In this document: one piece after another, positions 35,793-43,651 of the stretch
How the letters are laid out: each line of letters begins with the position of its first letter
Position numbering within the stretch: the first letter of the stretch is position 1
Assembly (NCBI RefSeq): GCF_002797935.1
Contig: NZ_PGER01000001.1
Coordinates: 1,860,001 to 1,924,000, forward strand
Source: Flavobacterium sp. 1
Lineage (GTDB): Bacteria > Bacteroidota > Bacteroidia > Flavobacteriales > Flavobacteriaceae
Length of the DNA: 64,000 nucleotides
Reading direction: 5' to 3'
The notes under the pieces: model-generated
What the model saw: only the letters and a program-made list of their open reading frames with translations
What the model was told of the DNA's origin: nothing
Database searches by the model: none
Program-made: the position numbers and the translations under genes

Positions 35793-36410
35793 TTAGAGTT
35801 TTCTTATTATTTTTAAATATTCGTTGTATCCATCAAGCAGGATTGTATCGGGATTAGAAAATTTTACACCTTTTGTTCTCTGGCGTATTTCAAGACAGCA
35901 CATTCCGTGTACCAAACTCCAAATCATAAACGAAAGTGGTTCTATATTATGCCCCTTAAAATGTCCTTTATTGATACATTCCTCAATTGTTTTTTTTACA
36001 TAATTAAATGTATTTGCACCTTCGTCCCAATTTTCATTTTCAGATTTTTCCAAAAATTCCATTGGTGCTTTTAGGTTAAACATTAAATCATACATCTCCG
36101 GATTTTCTAAGGCAAATTTTATGTACATAAATCCCATTTTACGGATTCTTTCCATTGGATCTTCTAAAGTGAACAATTCCTTAAAATAACCACTCAATTC
36201 TTCAAAACCTATAGAATGCAGGTCATGTAAAATGGCATTTTTATCTTTAAAATAGACATATACGGTACCTACGCTATAGTCAATTTCATCAGCTATATTT
36301 CGAATAGTGGTCTGCTCAATACCTTTTTCAAGAAATAGCTTTTTAGCGCCTTTTAAAATTAGTGCTTTCAAAGCTTCTTTTTCACGTGCTTTTCTTTCTC
36401 CTGTACTCAT
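35793..36410 (-). CDS. TetR-family repressor of the efflux operon
   Basis: 205 residues. The N-terminal HTH is TTIRNIADEIDYSVGTVYVYF, typical of TetR/AcrR. The remaining helices form the ligand and dimer domain (AMEFLEKSENENWDEG, SFMIWSLVHGMCCL). It probably binds the operators at 36447-36459 and 35760-35772 and releases them on binding an efflux substrate. It is directly upstream of tolC on the same strand. Confidence 0.93.
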   Translation of the reverse strand: MSTGERKAREKEALKALILKGAKKLFLEKGIEQTTIRNIADEIDYSVGTVYVYFKDKNAILHDLHSIGFEELSGYFKELFTLEDPMERIRKMGFMYIKFALENPEMYDLMFNLKAPMEFLEKSENENWDEGANTFNYVKKTIEECINKGHFKGHNIEPLSFMIWSLVHGMCCLEIRQRTKGVKFSNPDTILLDGYNEYLKIIRKL

Positions 36411-36446
36411 ATCTAAAATTTATTTTGCAAACATACAAATTTAAAT

Positions 36447-36459
36447 TGAACAATGTTCA
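36447..36459. promoter_or_regulatory. TetR-type operator before tetR
   Basis: TGAACAATGTTCA, a 6-1-6 perfect palindrome. The near-identical site is at 35760-35772. It lies 37 bases upstream of the tetR start, which fits autorepression. Confidence 0.75.
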
Positions 36460-36500
36460 TTTTTTATATGCCATATATATTTTAGATACAATTATAAATT

Positions 36501-37268
36501 CTAAGCTTGGAGTTTCTTAGCAATAGTATTTGGATTCAACAACTTATAAGCTATCTTTGGTAAAAAACGGTTCAATAAATAAATGGCTTTTGTATCACCA
36601 ACACGAATCGTGTAATTGTCATTTTTTAATCCTTTAACCAAAGCATTTATTAGCACATCCGGCGTAATAGATTTACCATCCATTCCTTCTGCCATTTTGG
36701 TTGCCACAAGAGGAGGCAGTAATTCAAATACTTTTACTTTGCTGCCTATAATTTGCAAATGATCTCTTAGCGCTACAGTATAAAAACGCACAGCAGCCTT
36801 AGAAGCAGAATAAGTGGGCACCAAATTAGCCGGCATATAACTTAAGATAGAACTTGTGTTAATAATGGCTGTTTCTTTTCTAGATTTCAGCATATCCATA
36901 AATAGATTATTCAAAAGAATAACACCCAAATAGTTAGTATTCATTTCGGCTGTTGCTTTTTCGAAATGTTTTGTATTGCTAATCCCTAAATTATCCAAAC
37001 CATTCATAACTCCAGCATTATTATACAATATGTCAATACCTCCCAGCTGCTTTATCTGGTTGTATAAAGCAACAGCAGAATCTTGATCGGAAGCATCACT
37101 TTTAATAGCAACAATAGACGGATACATTTTTTTTGCTGCATCCAATTTTGCTTGATCTCTTCCTGTTATAATTACCTTGCATCCCTCCTCTACAAATCGT
37201 TTTGCTGCCTCTAATCCTATACCCGCAGAACCGCCGGTAATCAAAATTGTTTTTCCTTTTAGTTCCAT
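36501..37268 (-). CDS. short-chain dehydrogenase/reductase (DltE-like)
   Basis: 255 residues. The NAD(P) motif is TGGSAGIG, with YNNAG near 80 and the catalytic YSASK (Tyr, Lys) with an upstream Ser in NTSSILSY. It is likely a cytosolic NAD(P)H-dependent oxidoreductase; the substrate is unknown. It diverges from the HxlR regulator at 37391, and two direct repeats in the gap (37314 and 37355) suggest HxlR control. Confidence 0.9.
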   Translation of the reverse strand: MELKGKTILITGGSAGIGLEAAKRFVEEGCKVIITGRDQAKLDAAKKMYPSIVAIKSDASDQDSAVALYNQIKQLGGIDILYNNAGVMNGLDNLGISNTKHFEKATAEMNTNYLGVILLNNLFMDMLKSRKETAIINTSSILSYMPANLVPTYSASKAAVRFYTVALRDHLQIIGSKVKVFELLPPLVATKMAEGMDGKSITPDVLINALVKGLKNDNYTIRVGDTKAIYLLNRFLPKIAYKLLNPNTIAKKLQA

Positions 37269-37313
37269 AATTTTTTTATTTATACTTTTTTATTTATACT
37301 TTTATACTTATAA

Positions 37314-37374
37314 TTGCTTGTGAAATGCAAGTATAAGTGCAAATATATAAATATTTGCTTTTAAAATGCAAGTA
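37314..37374. promoter_or_regulatory. HxlR-type direct repeats between SDR and HxlR genes
   Basis: TTGCTTGTGAAATGCAAGTA (37314-37333) and TTGCTTTTAAAATGCAAGTA (37355-37374) differ at two of 20 positions and are 41 bases apart (about four helical turns). Each has internal dyad symmetry (CTTG/CAAG or CTT/AAG). They flank the divergent promoters and may be bound by the HxlR protein. Confidence 0.55.
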
Positions 37375-37390
37375 ATTTAAATTATATTTT

Positions 37391-37798
37391 ATGAAAAACC
37401 AAAAAAAGAGATCAGACTGTCCTGTAAGTTATTCACTTGAAGCCTTTGGTGACAAGTGGTCACTGCTGATTGTGAGGGATTTAATGATAAAAAAAGAATG
37501 TACTTATGGAGACTTTGCTAAGGCCGATGAGAAAATAGCGACCAATATTTTAGCCGCAAGACTTCTTTCGTTAGAAAAAAATGGCATTATTCAAAAATTA
37601 GAACATCCTGACAGCAAAGCAAAAGTCTTATACCGCTTAACTCAAAAGGGAATTGATTTAGTTCCGATACTAGTTGAAATTAACTTATGGGCAGAAAAAT
37701 ATACTGAAATTCCAGATTGCAGAAAAGAAATAGTATCACAAATGCATACTAACAAGGAAGAGTTTATTAAAAATGCCATTAAAGATCTTAAAAAATAA
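37391..37798 (+). CDS. HxlR-family winged-helix regulator
   Basis: 135 residues. It has CPVSYSLEAFGDKWSLLIVRDL (the HxlR opening with a cysteine at the usual redox-sensing place), the recognition helix KIATNILAARLLSLEKNGII, and the wing VLYRLTQKGIDLVPI. HxlR proteins often sense electrophiles or oxidants through the N-terminal Cys. It controls at least the divergent SDR by position. Confidence 0.9.
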   Translation: MKNQKKRSDCPVSYSLEAFGDKWSLLIVRDLMIKKECTYGDFAKADEKIATNILAARLLSLEKNGIIQKLEHPDSKAKVLYRLTQKGIDLVPILVEINLWAEKYTEIPDCRKEIVSQMHTNKEEFIKNAIKDLKK

Positions 37799-37815
37799 TT
37801 TTCACACTTCGTTAT

Positions 37816-37999
37816 AACCTGAGTTCGATTAATACAGCATAAAACTTGCTTACAAATAAATTATATCAGTTAATGTTCCTGCAAGGTCTTTTTCGAGACC
37901 TTGTAGGTATCTTATCATTAGTATTCATACCTGCAAGGTTGAAAAAACCTTGCAGGATATCCAATAAATAACAAATTATTGAATAATCGAACTCAGGTT
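37816..37999. repeat. MITE-like element with 16-base terminal inverted repeats
   Basis: AACCTGAGTTCGATTA (37816-37831) is the exact reverse complement of TAATCGAACTCAGGTT (37984-37999). Between them are two palindromes: CCTGCAAGGTCT...AGACCTTGTAGG (37878-37907) and CCTGCAAGGTT...AACCTTGCAGG (37930-37956). No ORF is present. This fits a small non-autonomous element or a composite of dispersed palindromes. Confidence 0.6.
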
Positions 38000-38195
38000 T
38001 ATAGGGTTATCAATTTCTAAATCTATAAAATTTAATTGCACATTAAGGTCTGATAGTAGTAGGCTTATTTTGGAATTCACTATTATTAATTATGAATTTT
38101 TAGAGAATTTAATGTTGTATTATTAAAAAAATCAGAAGAATAATTTGAAATAAGTAAGGCGAACATTTTATTTGTTTCGTTATACTTATCAAAAG

Positions 38196-38360
38196 TTATT
38201 TTACAAACAGATATTCAATTTCATCATTTTCAAGATCTGCTGTTTTAATAAAACTCACACGTTCAAGAAGCTTTATTGCTCCGTCGTTTTGTTTGGATGT
38301 AATCGCTATTATTTTTGTAAGTTCCATATTTGTATGTCCAAATTCGGCAACAAATTTCAT
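38196..38360 (-). pseudogene. C-terminal remnant of a GNAT acetyltransferase
   Basis: 54 residues reading KFVAEFGHTNMELTKIIA then ITSKQNDGAIKLLERVSF. This resembles the end of RimJ/RimL-type acetyltransferases (beta-strand, then asn-rich turn, then helix LLERxxF). Upstream the frame meets a stop inside the neighbouring AlkB gene, so the N-terminal domain is gone. It is a truncated relic at the 3' edge of the alkylation operon. Confidence 0.55.
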
Positions 38361-38364
38361 TGCA

Positions 38365-38970
38365 CTAGTCAATTGTTCTGAAAGTTAAATTCACTCTTGG
38401 TTTTGTGATCAGCTTTGCAGGCGGTAGTCTATGAAGCCAGTTTGTTTGAGTCGTATCTTTCATAACCAATAAACTTCCGTGTTCAAGAATTAATGAAACA
38501 GTTTCTTTAGTTCTTTTATGTTTGAAAGCAAATTTCCGTTCTGCTCCAAAGCTCAATGAAGCAATTGCCCCGTTCTTTTTTAAGTCTTTTTCTGCATCAC
38601 TATGCCAAGCCATTCCTTCATTTCCATTATGATACAAATTGAGCAAACAGGAATTAAATTTTTCTCCAGTTTGATTTTCGATGATGTTTTTCAATTCCAA
38701 CAATTCTTTTGTCCAACTTAATGCCTGCTTCGTAGTTTTGGAATAGGTATAATTAAAATTAGTGTCTCCATACCAACCAACTTTTCGTTTAGTAATAATG
38801 CGTTTACCGAAAATAATGGCTTCATCATTTTTCCACTCAATAGTATTAAGAAAACATTCTAAATAATTATTAGCTTCTTTATGCGCAAATAGTTTTCCAA
38901 AATAATTTACCATTCCATCACTCGGTAATATATTTTCTGTATAGTCCATTTCGTTGCTAAATAGATTCAT
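38365..38970 (-). CDS. alkB: AlkB-family 2OG-Fe(II) DNA/RNA demethylase
   Basis: 201 residues. The iron site is AWHSDAEKDL (HxD) with the distal His in WLHRLPP, and the 2-oxoglutarate Arg lies in PRVNLTFR. A FGAERKFAFKHK substrate lid is also present. The family removes methyl groups from N1-adenine and N3-cytosine by oxidation. It is last in the operon and overlaps the Ada zinc-domain gene by 14 bases, which supports a shared role in alkylation repair. Confidence 0.93.
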   Translation of the reverse strand: MNLFSNEMDYTENILPSDGMVNYFGKLFAHKEANNYLECFLNTIEWKNDEAIIFGKRIITKRKVGWYGDTNFNYTYSKTTKQALSWTKELLELKNIIENQTGEKFNSCLLNLYHNGNEGMAWHSDAEKDLKKNGAIASLSFGAERKFAFKHKRTKETVSLILEHGSLLVMKDTTQTNWLHRLPPAKLITKPRVNLTFRTID

Positions 38971-39202
38971 TCTTCCATTCTTTATAGTTAGTTTTCATAC
39001 AATGTCCACAAGGTCGAAAACCATTTTTAACAGCTTCTTCTTTAGAAATAAAAAAAATACGATTCTCTTTTTTCATCCGCTTGCCAGATTTACATTGTAG
39101 TGTTCCATAAATTTTTAATTTGCTATTACCGCCAAAGCAGATTTCTTTTTGCTTGATTTGATATCGTAAATCACTATCGTTTATTGCAAGATGCTTAATC
39201 AT
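38957..39202 (-). CDS. stand-alone Ada N-terminal metal-binding domain
   Basis: 81 residues matching the zinc-binding methyl-acceptor domain of Ada: ICFGGNSKLKIYG, LQCKSGKRM, NRIFFISKEEAVKNGFRPCGHCM. Four cysteines (in ICFG, LQCK, RPCGHCM) can hold zinc. In E. coli Ada this domain takes the methyl of a phosphotriester and then activates transcription through its own HTH. Here no HTH is attached, so if it signals it must do so through another protein, plausibly the AraC-methyltransferase at 40709. Confidence 0.88.
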   Translation of the reverse strand: MIKHLAINDSDLRYQIKQKEICFGGNSKLKIYGTLQCKSGKRMKKENRIFFISKEEAVKNGFRPCGHCMKTNYKEWKNESI

Positions 39203-39205
39203 TTT

Positions 39206-39919
39206 TTAAGTCAAAGCATCGTGAAAAATAATTCCCAAAGTGTGACGTTCGCCACTATGAATTTCACTCACACCGTGTTTCATATTTACACGGTAATAAC
39301 CTTTACTGCCTTTAACTGGCCGAAAGTTAGTTGTAAAAATAAGCATATCTCCTTTCTTGGGTTTTAACACAATGGCTTTTGATTGTGCTCTTGGTGTTTG
39401 TTGTGTTAATACAAATTCACCACCTGTAAATTCTTGATCTGGCTCGTTAAGAAATAAAACGGTTTGAATAGGGAAATATACATCTCCATACAAATCTTGG
39501 TGCAAAGTATTGTGTCCGCCTTTACCATATTTCAAAATCAAAACGGTTGCCTTTAGCTGATTATTTACATTACACTGCTGCAAAAGTTCTTGATGTGTCT
39601 CTGGAAAAATTGTATCAATATTTAGCACTTTCATCCAAGTGTTTGCAATGGGTGCAAGTTTTAGATATATGCTTTCTCTCATGATTTGAATAAGATTTGG
39701 CAAGGGGTAATTGAAATATTTATATTCGCCCAAGCCAAAACGGTAGCGTTCCATCACTACCGTCTTTCTGTAAGCATTTAGATTTGCATAATTGTCAATA
39801 ATCTCATTGCATTGATTATTTGACAATAAATCAGGAACAATTGCAAATCCTTTATCATTCATATCTTCTGTTATTGCCTGCCAGTCAATATTCAATAGTT
39901 TGGTTTTAATATTTTCCAT
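39206..39919 (-). CDS. 2OG-Fe(II) oxygenase of the alkylation operon
   Basis: 237 residues. It has a double-stranded beta-helix with iron ligands HQDLYGDVYFP (HxD) and a distal His in VNMKHGVSEIHSGERHTLG, plus the Arg/Thr pair of the 2OG site. It is distinct from AlkB in size and motif spacing. It lies between the SDR and the Ada zinc domain, with the SDR stop overlapping its ATG by one base. It probably repairs or tailors alkylated bases, but no target can be named. Confidence 0.85.
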   Translation of the reverse strand: MENIKTKLLNIDWQAITEDMNDKGFAIVPDLLSNNQCNEIIDNYANLNAYRKTVVMERYRFGLGEYKYFNYPLPNLIQIMRESIYLKLAPIANTWMKVLNIDTIFPETHQELLQQCNVNNQLKATVLILKYGKGGHNTLHQDLYGDVYFPIQTVLFLNEPDQEFTGGEFVLTQQTPRAQSKAIVLKPKKGDMLIFTTNFRPVKGSKGYYRVNMKHGVSEIHSGERHTLGIIFHDALT

Positions 39920-40671
39920 TATTTAATTTTAGGAAATCCACCATCGACAAATATTTCTGTTCCGTGCATAAAAGAGGCATCTTCTGATGCAAGGAAAGTA
40001 ATTACTTTTGCTACTTCAAAGGGTTTTCCAAAACGAGCAAGCGGAACTTGTGGCAGTACTGCCCCTGAGATTCCTTGTATTTGTTCAGCTGTTAAATTGG
40101 AACGGTCAAAATAATTAGTTGCAATTGGTCCTGGACTAACAGCATTAATTCTAATTTTTTTTGAAGCTAATTCTGATGCAAATGTTTTTACAAATGATTG
40201 AACTGCTGCTTTTGCTGCTGAATAAACAGAGGAATTTTGCATTCCAATTTCTGTTACAATGGAAGTATTTAAAATAATAACACCGCCTTCTTTCATTAAC
40301 GGCAAAATTTGTTGAACAGTAAATAATGTTCCTTTTACAATTACATTAAACTGCTCATCAAAATGGTTTTCGTCTATTTCTTCAATTGAAGCATACTTTC
40401 CAAAGCCAGCATTAACATACAAAACATCAATTTGTGATGCAATTAATTTTACTTTCTCGCCTAATTGCAAAAGGTCTGCCATTTTCCCAGCATCAGAAAC
40501 TATGCCTGTGGCTTTTTCTCCAAGCTCATTTATAGTTTCATCAATAGTGTTTTGAAATCGGCCTGTAATAATTACTGATGCTCCATTTTCTATAAAATCA
40601 ATTGCTGTGGCTTTACCTATTCCGCTTGTTCCACCTGTAATTAGTGCTACTTTGTTTTTTAATTTTGTCAT
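39919..40671 (-). CDS. SDR oxidoreductase within the ada operon
   Basis: 250 residues. Cofactor motif TGGTSGIGKAT, NAGFGKY, catalytic Ser in NTSIVTEIG, and YSAAKAA. Ends SFMHGTEIFVDGG, typical of 3-oxoacyl-ACP-reductase-like SDRs. Its stop overlaps the next ATG by one base. A link to alkylation damage is by position only; it may clear reactive carbonyls. Confidence 0.9.
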   Translation of the reverse strand: MTKLKNKVALITGGTSGIGKATAIDFIENGASVIITGRFQNTIDETINELGEKATGIVSDAGKMADLLQLGEKVKLIASQIDVLYVNAGFGKYASIEEIDENHFDEQFNVIVKGTLFTVQQILPLMKEGGVIILNTSIVTEIGMQNSSVYSAAKAAVQSFVKTFASELASKKIRINAVSPGPIATNYFDRSNLTAEQIQGISGAVLPQVPLARFGKPFEVAKVITFLASEDASFMHGTEIFVDGGFPKIK

Positions 40672-40708
40672 CCTTTTTTAATTTATGATGCAAAATTGCA
40701 ACTGTATC

Positions 40709-41575
40709 TTATTTTAAAAAATCCGTTTCTTGCTCAATATTTATTTTTGTGGCTTCCCAACCAATAATTGCAGTTTTACGAGTTGTACCCCACATATAAC
40801 CACCCAATTTTCCTGTTGATTGAATTACGCGATGGCAGGGAATAAGAAAAGCGATAGGATTGTCTCCAATTGCGGTACCTACTGCTCTTGAAGCATTTGG
40901 TTTATCAATTTGCTTCGCAATACTTCCATAAGAAGAAAGTTGTCCCATGGGGATTTTAAGTAAAGCTTCCCAAACTTTTAATTGAAAATCAGTACCTTTT
41001 AAATGCAGTTTTATTTGATTGAGCTTTTCCCAATCATAGTTAAAAATAGATAAGGCAGTTTGTTGAATATGGTCCAAATGCTGTTTGAAATTTGCATTAG
41101 GAAAATGATTTTGTAACACTGAAAATGCTTGGAATTCGTCTTCTACAAACGCTACATGGCAAATACCTTTTAATGTGGAAGCCACTAAAATATTACCAAA
41201 TGGACTATTTGCAAAGCTATAATTTATCGAAAGATTTTTACCTCCGTTTTTGTATTCGGCTGGTGTCATACCTTCAATGTTAATAAACAGGTCATGTAGT
41301 CTGCTTGTTCCTGAAAGTCCTGTTTCGTAAGCTGTTTTAAATAAGGTAGATTTGTTCTCTTTTAGTATTTTTTTTGCGTATTCGATACTTGTATATTGTA
41401 AAAATTTTTTTGGACTTGTTCCTGCCCATTCAGTAAAAATACGTTGAAAATGAAATGGGCTTAAATGTATCTTTTCTGCTACTTTGTCTAAATTTGGCTG
41501 CTCTTTAAAATTAGTTTTAATGTAATTGATTGCTTCTGCAATGCGATGATAATTGATATCTTCCTGTATATTCAT
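40709..41575 (-). CDS. ada: Ada C-terminal half: AraC HTH plus methylguanine-DNA methyltransferase
   Basis: 288 residues. An N-terminal AraC-type HTH (about 15-100: YIKTNFKEQPNLDKVAEKIHLSPFHFQR) is followed by an O6-methylguanine-DNA methyltransferase (about 115-275) with the active-site motif IPCHRVIQSTG and Cys247. It transfers the methyl of O6-methylguanine to Cys247. The zinc phosphotriester domain of classical Ada is missing and is encoded separately at 38957. It is first in the operon. Confidence 0.93.
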   Translation of the reverse strand: MNIQEDINYHRIAEAINYIKTNFKEQPNLDKVAEKIHLSPFHFQRIFTEWAGTSPKKFLQYTSIEYAKKILKENKSTLFKTAYETGLSGTSRLHDLFINIEGMTPAEYKNGGKNLSINYSFANSPFGNILVASTLKGICHVAFVEDEFQAFSVLQNHFPNANFKQHLDHIQQTALSIFNYDWEKLNQIKLHLKGTDFQLKVWEALLKIPMGQLSSYGSIAKQIDKPNASRAVGTAIGDNPIAFLIPCHRVIQSTGKLGGYMWGTTRKTAIIGWEATKINIEQETDFLK

Positions 41576-42172
41576 TTTGTCAAATTTTATGATGTAAATG
41601 TCGAGAATTTTTTGCTGTCATAAAATCCGATACTTGCGGTTTTAATTTATTAAATGAAGATGCATAAACGTTTATGTTTTATTTATTTTTTGATTGTCCG
41701 TTTTTAGTCATAATCCTTTGATCTCTACAATTACTAGTTCAACGTTCTGGCGGTTTGCAATTTATAAAAACAAGTGTTTTTCGGCTTAACAATACAATCA
41801 AAAACAACAATTACACCAAATTTAAAATGTCTAAAAATGTGTGTTATAGCCGGTATCTTTATCTAGATTTTTTGCTTAAACAAAAACATTTCTAATGATT
41901 CAATGACACAAAAAATTCACGTTGCTCTTCAACGCAGAATGATTAATAATTTGAGTAAAACCGCAGAAAGCTGTTATATTGAATTTTTAGAGAAATATCC
42001 TCAACTAATCCAAGACTTTCCAACATCCAAGCAACTAATTATATGAGTATTACAAATGCTTTTTTTGAGTAATATCCGAAAGAAAATTGGTAAAAAAATA
42101 ATCTTGCGTCTATAAAATTGCATTCATTAATATTCATAGTCTTTTCATCATAAAAATATAAAAACAGCATTA
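41576..42172. other. intergenic region with a Crp/Fnr remnant
   Basis: 597 bases between ada and an HxlR gene. It holds the Crp/Fnr relic at 41903-42046; the rest is AT-rich with no ORF, although the first 100 bases must contain the ada promoter. Confidence 0.5.
41903..42046 (+). pseudogene. Crp/Fnr regulator remnant, pre-HTH region
   Basis: 47 residues including LQRRMINNLSKTAESCYIEF and KYPQLIQDFP. They align with NQRRLNSTISNTAEKRYEEF and HHPQFIQRFP in the Crp gene at 43652. The HTH that should follow is lost after an early stop. Confidence 0.65.
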
Positions 42173-42523
42173 TTACTTTGCTGAAATTTCTTTTCGATAA
42201 GCTGTGCCCCAAATGGCAAGCTGTTCAATTGCAACTTTAAGTCTTTCTCCGTATTCTGTAAGTTCATATTGTACGGTTATTGGCTGCGTGCTTAAAACTG
42301 TTCTTTTTAAGAGCAGATTTAATTCCATATCCTTTAATTCTTTGCTCAACATTTTTCCTGATATTCCTTTAATTTCATTTAAAAGTTCCGAATACCTTTT
42401 TTTACTGAAACAAAGAACAGCAATAATTGGAATTTTCCATTTACCATTCAGTACGTCCATTGCATCGTGCGCTGCTCTAATGATTACTGTACACTCCGCT
42501 TTTTCATTTAGATTTGCTTCCAT
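42173..42523 (-). CDS. HxlR-family winged-helix regulator
   Basis: 116 residues. CTVIIRAAHDAMDVLNGKWKIP begins the domain, followed by the recognition helix KGISGKMLSKELKDMELNLLL and the wing TVQYELTEYGERL. The N-terminal Cys sits at the redox-sensitive position. It diverges from the DsbA-like gene at 42742. Repeats of TTACTTTGTTAC/TTACTTTTTGTTAC at 42527-42566 are likely binding sites. Confidence 0.9.
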   Translation of the reverse strand: MEANLNEKAECTVIIRAAHDAMDVLNGKWKIPIIAVLCFSKKRYSELLNEIKGISGKMLSKELKDMELNLLLKRTVLSTQPITVQYELTEYGERLKVAIEQLAIWGTAYRKEISAK

Positions 42524-42526
42524 AAG

Positions 42527-42566
42527 TTACTTTGTTACCTTTTTGTTATCATTACTTTTTGTTACT
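42527..42566. promoter_or_regulatory. possible HxlR operator repeats
   Basis: TTACTTTGTTAC (42527-42538 within GTTAC blocks) and TTACTTTTTGTTAC (42552-42565) share the TTACTTT/GTTAC elements and lie in the divergent promoter directly upstream of the HxlR start. Confidence 0.35.
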
Positions 42567-42741
42567 ATATTACGAAAGTAAACTAATTTGATTTAGTTTT
42601 GTTCACTGTAAAAGCAAATAAAACAGTAAATTTATAGGAAATACCTAGATTAGCATTTATAATTTTAGAAGCTATCAGACATACTCAATTATAAAAAAAT
42701 AAAATTGAAGATTCACAAATACAAAATGACAATAGTAAACA

Positions 42742-43362
42742 ATGAGTAAACTAATTTATGTAATGGATCCACTTTGTGGTTGGTGTTATGGAAACAGCAA
42801 CAATACACAAAAACTGTATGATAAATACAAGAATGTACTTGATTTTGAGATTTTACCTGCCGGAATGTGGACTGGAGAAAACACCAGAAAACAATCTAAA
42901 CAAATGGCACAATTTATCAAAAAACACGATCCACAAGTACAACAAACCACAGGAACTGCATTTGGGAAAGACTATTTTGATTCTATAGAAAATGAAAATA
43001 TAATTTTAGATAGTGAAGTGCCGTCAAGAGCTATCGTTGCAATAAAAAAATTAACGGCTTCACAAGCTGTCCCTTTTGCTATTGAAGTTCAAAAAGCAAG
43101 GTATCTGCACGGAAAAGACTTAAATGAAGACAATACTTATTTAGGCATTTGTGAAAATTTAAAATTGGACAAAGAGGAATTTCTGAAAACGTTCCACTCT
43201 GAAAATATCAAAAAAGAAACACAAAAAACATTTGCTTTGGCACAACAATACACCAGTTCTTATCCTACCCTTTTAGCAGAAAAAGAAGGTAATACGTATG
43301 TTTTAGAACAAGGTTATGCACCACTTGGAGATATTATAAAACAGATTGAGACTCTTTTTTAA
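42742..43362 (+). CDS. DsbA-family (FrnE-like) thiol oxidoreductase
   Basis: 206 residues with no signal peptide, so cytosolic. The thioredoxin-fold active site is CGWC (Cys12, Cys15), preceded by YVMDPL. A helical insertion and C-terminal YPTLLAEKEGNTYVLEQGY (cis-Pro region) follow. Related FrnE/DsbA-like proteins act in thiol-disulfide exchange under oxidative stress. It diverges from an HxlR gene. Confidence 0.9.
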   Translation: MSKLIYVMDPLCGWCYGNSNNTQKLYDKYKNVLDFEILPAGMWTGENTRKQSKQMAQFIKKHDPQVQQTTGTAFGKDYFDSIENENIILDSEVPSRAIVAIKKLTASQAVPFAIEVQKARYLHGKDLNEDNTYLGICENLKLDKEEFLKTFHSENIKKETQKTFALAQQYTSSYPTLLAEKEGNTYVLEQGYAPLGDIIKQIETLF

Positions 43363-43506
43363 CTAGTTTGATGGTTTGGAGATAACATACCGTTTCATCT
43401 TTGAACATTAATTTAAACATCAAAAAAATGAAATCGAAGATTATTCCATCCGTTCGCCCTACAGGCTCGGATAACAAACACGGAAAAACAAATAGTAAAC
43501 CCGTGA

Positions 43507-43602
43507 GAAAATCAATTATCTCAACAGTATTTAAAAGGCAGTAAAATTATTAGTTTCGAGCAGTTTGTAGACAGTCAGCTTGTAAACGATGCAACAAAAT
43601 AA
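43507..43602 (+). pseudogene. 3' remnant, perhaps of a SnoaL-like gene
   Basis: The frame reads ENQLSQQYLKGSKIISFEQF and then VDSQLVNDATK before its stop. This resembles the last strand and tail of NTF2/SnoaL proteins (G-K-I-x-x-F-x-Q-F-V-D). No upstream part is present. A different frame at 43428-43544 encodes 38 basic residues but has no supporting features. Confidence 0.35.
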
Positions 43603-43651
43603 AAATTATTTTTCTTGTATATTTACATAACCCTAATTTAATCAGAAATCA

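Noticed and set aside
37878..37956. CRISPR-like repeats (two CCTGCAAGG palindromes)
   Set aside because: Only two units, each palindromic with unequal spacing, and no cas genes; better explained as part of a MITE-like element.
43428..43544. 38-codon basic ORF between dsbA-like and crp genes
   Set aside because: No homology, no ribosome site that sets it apart, and it overlaps a likely SnoaL-like gene relic in another frame.
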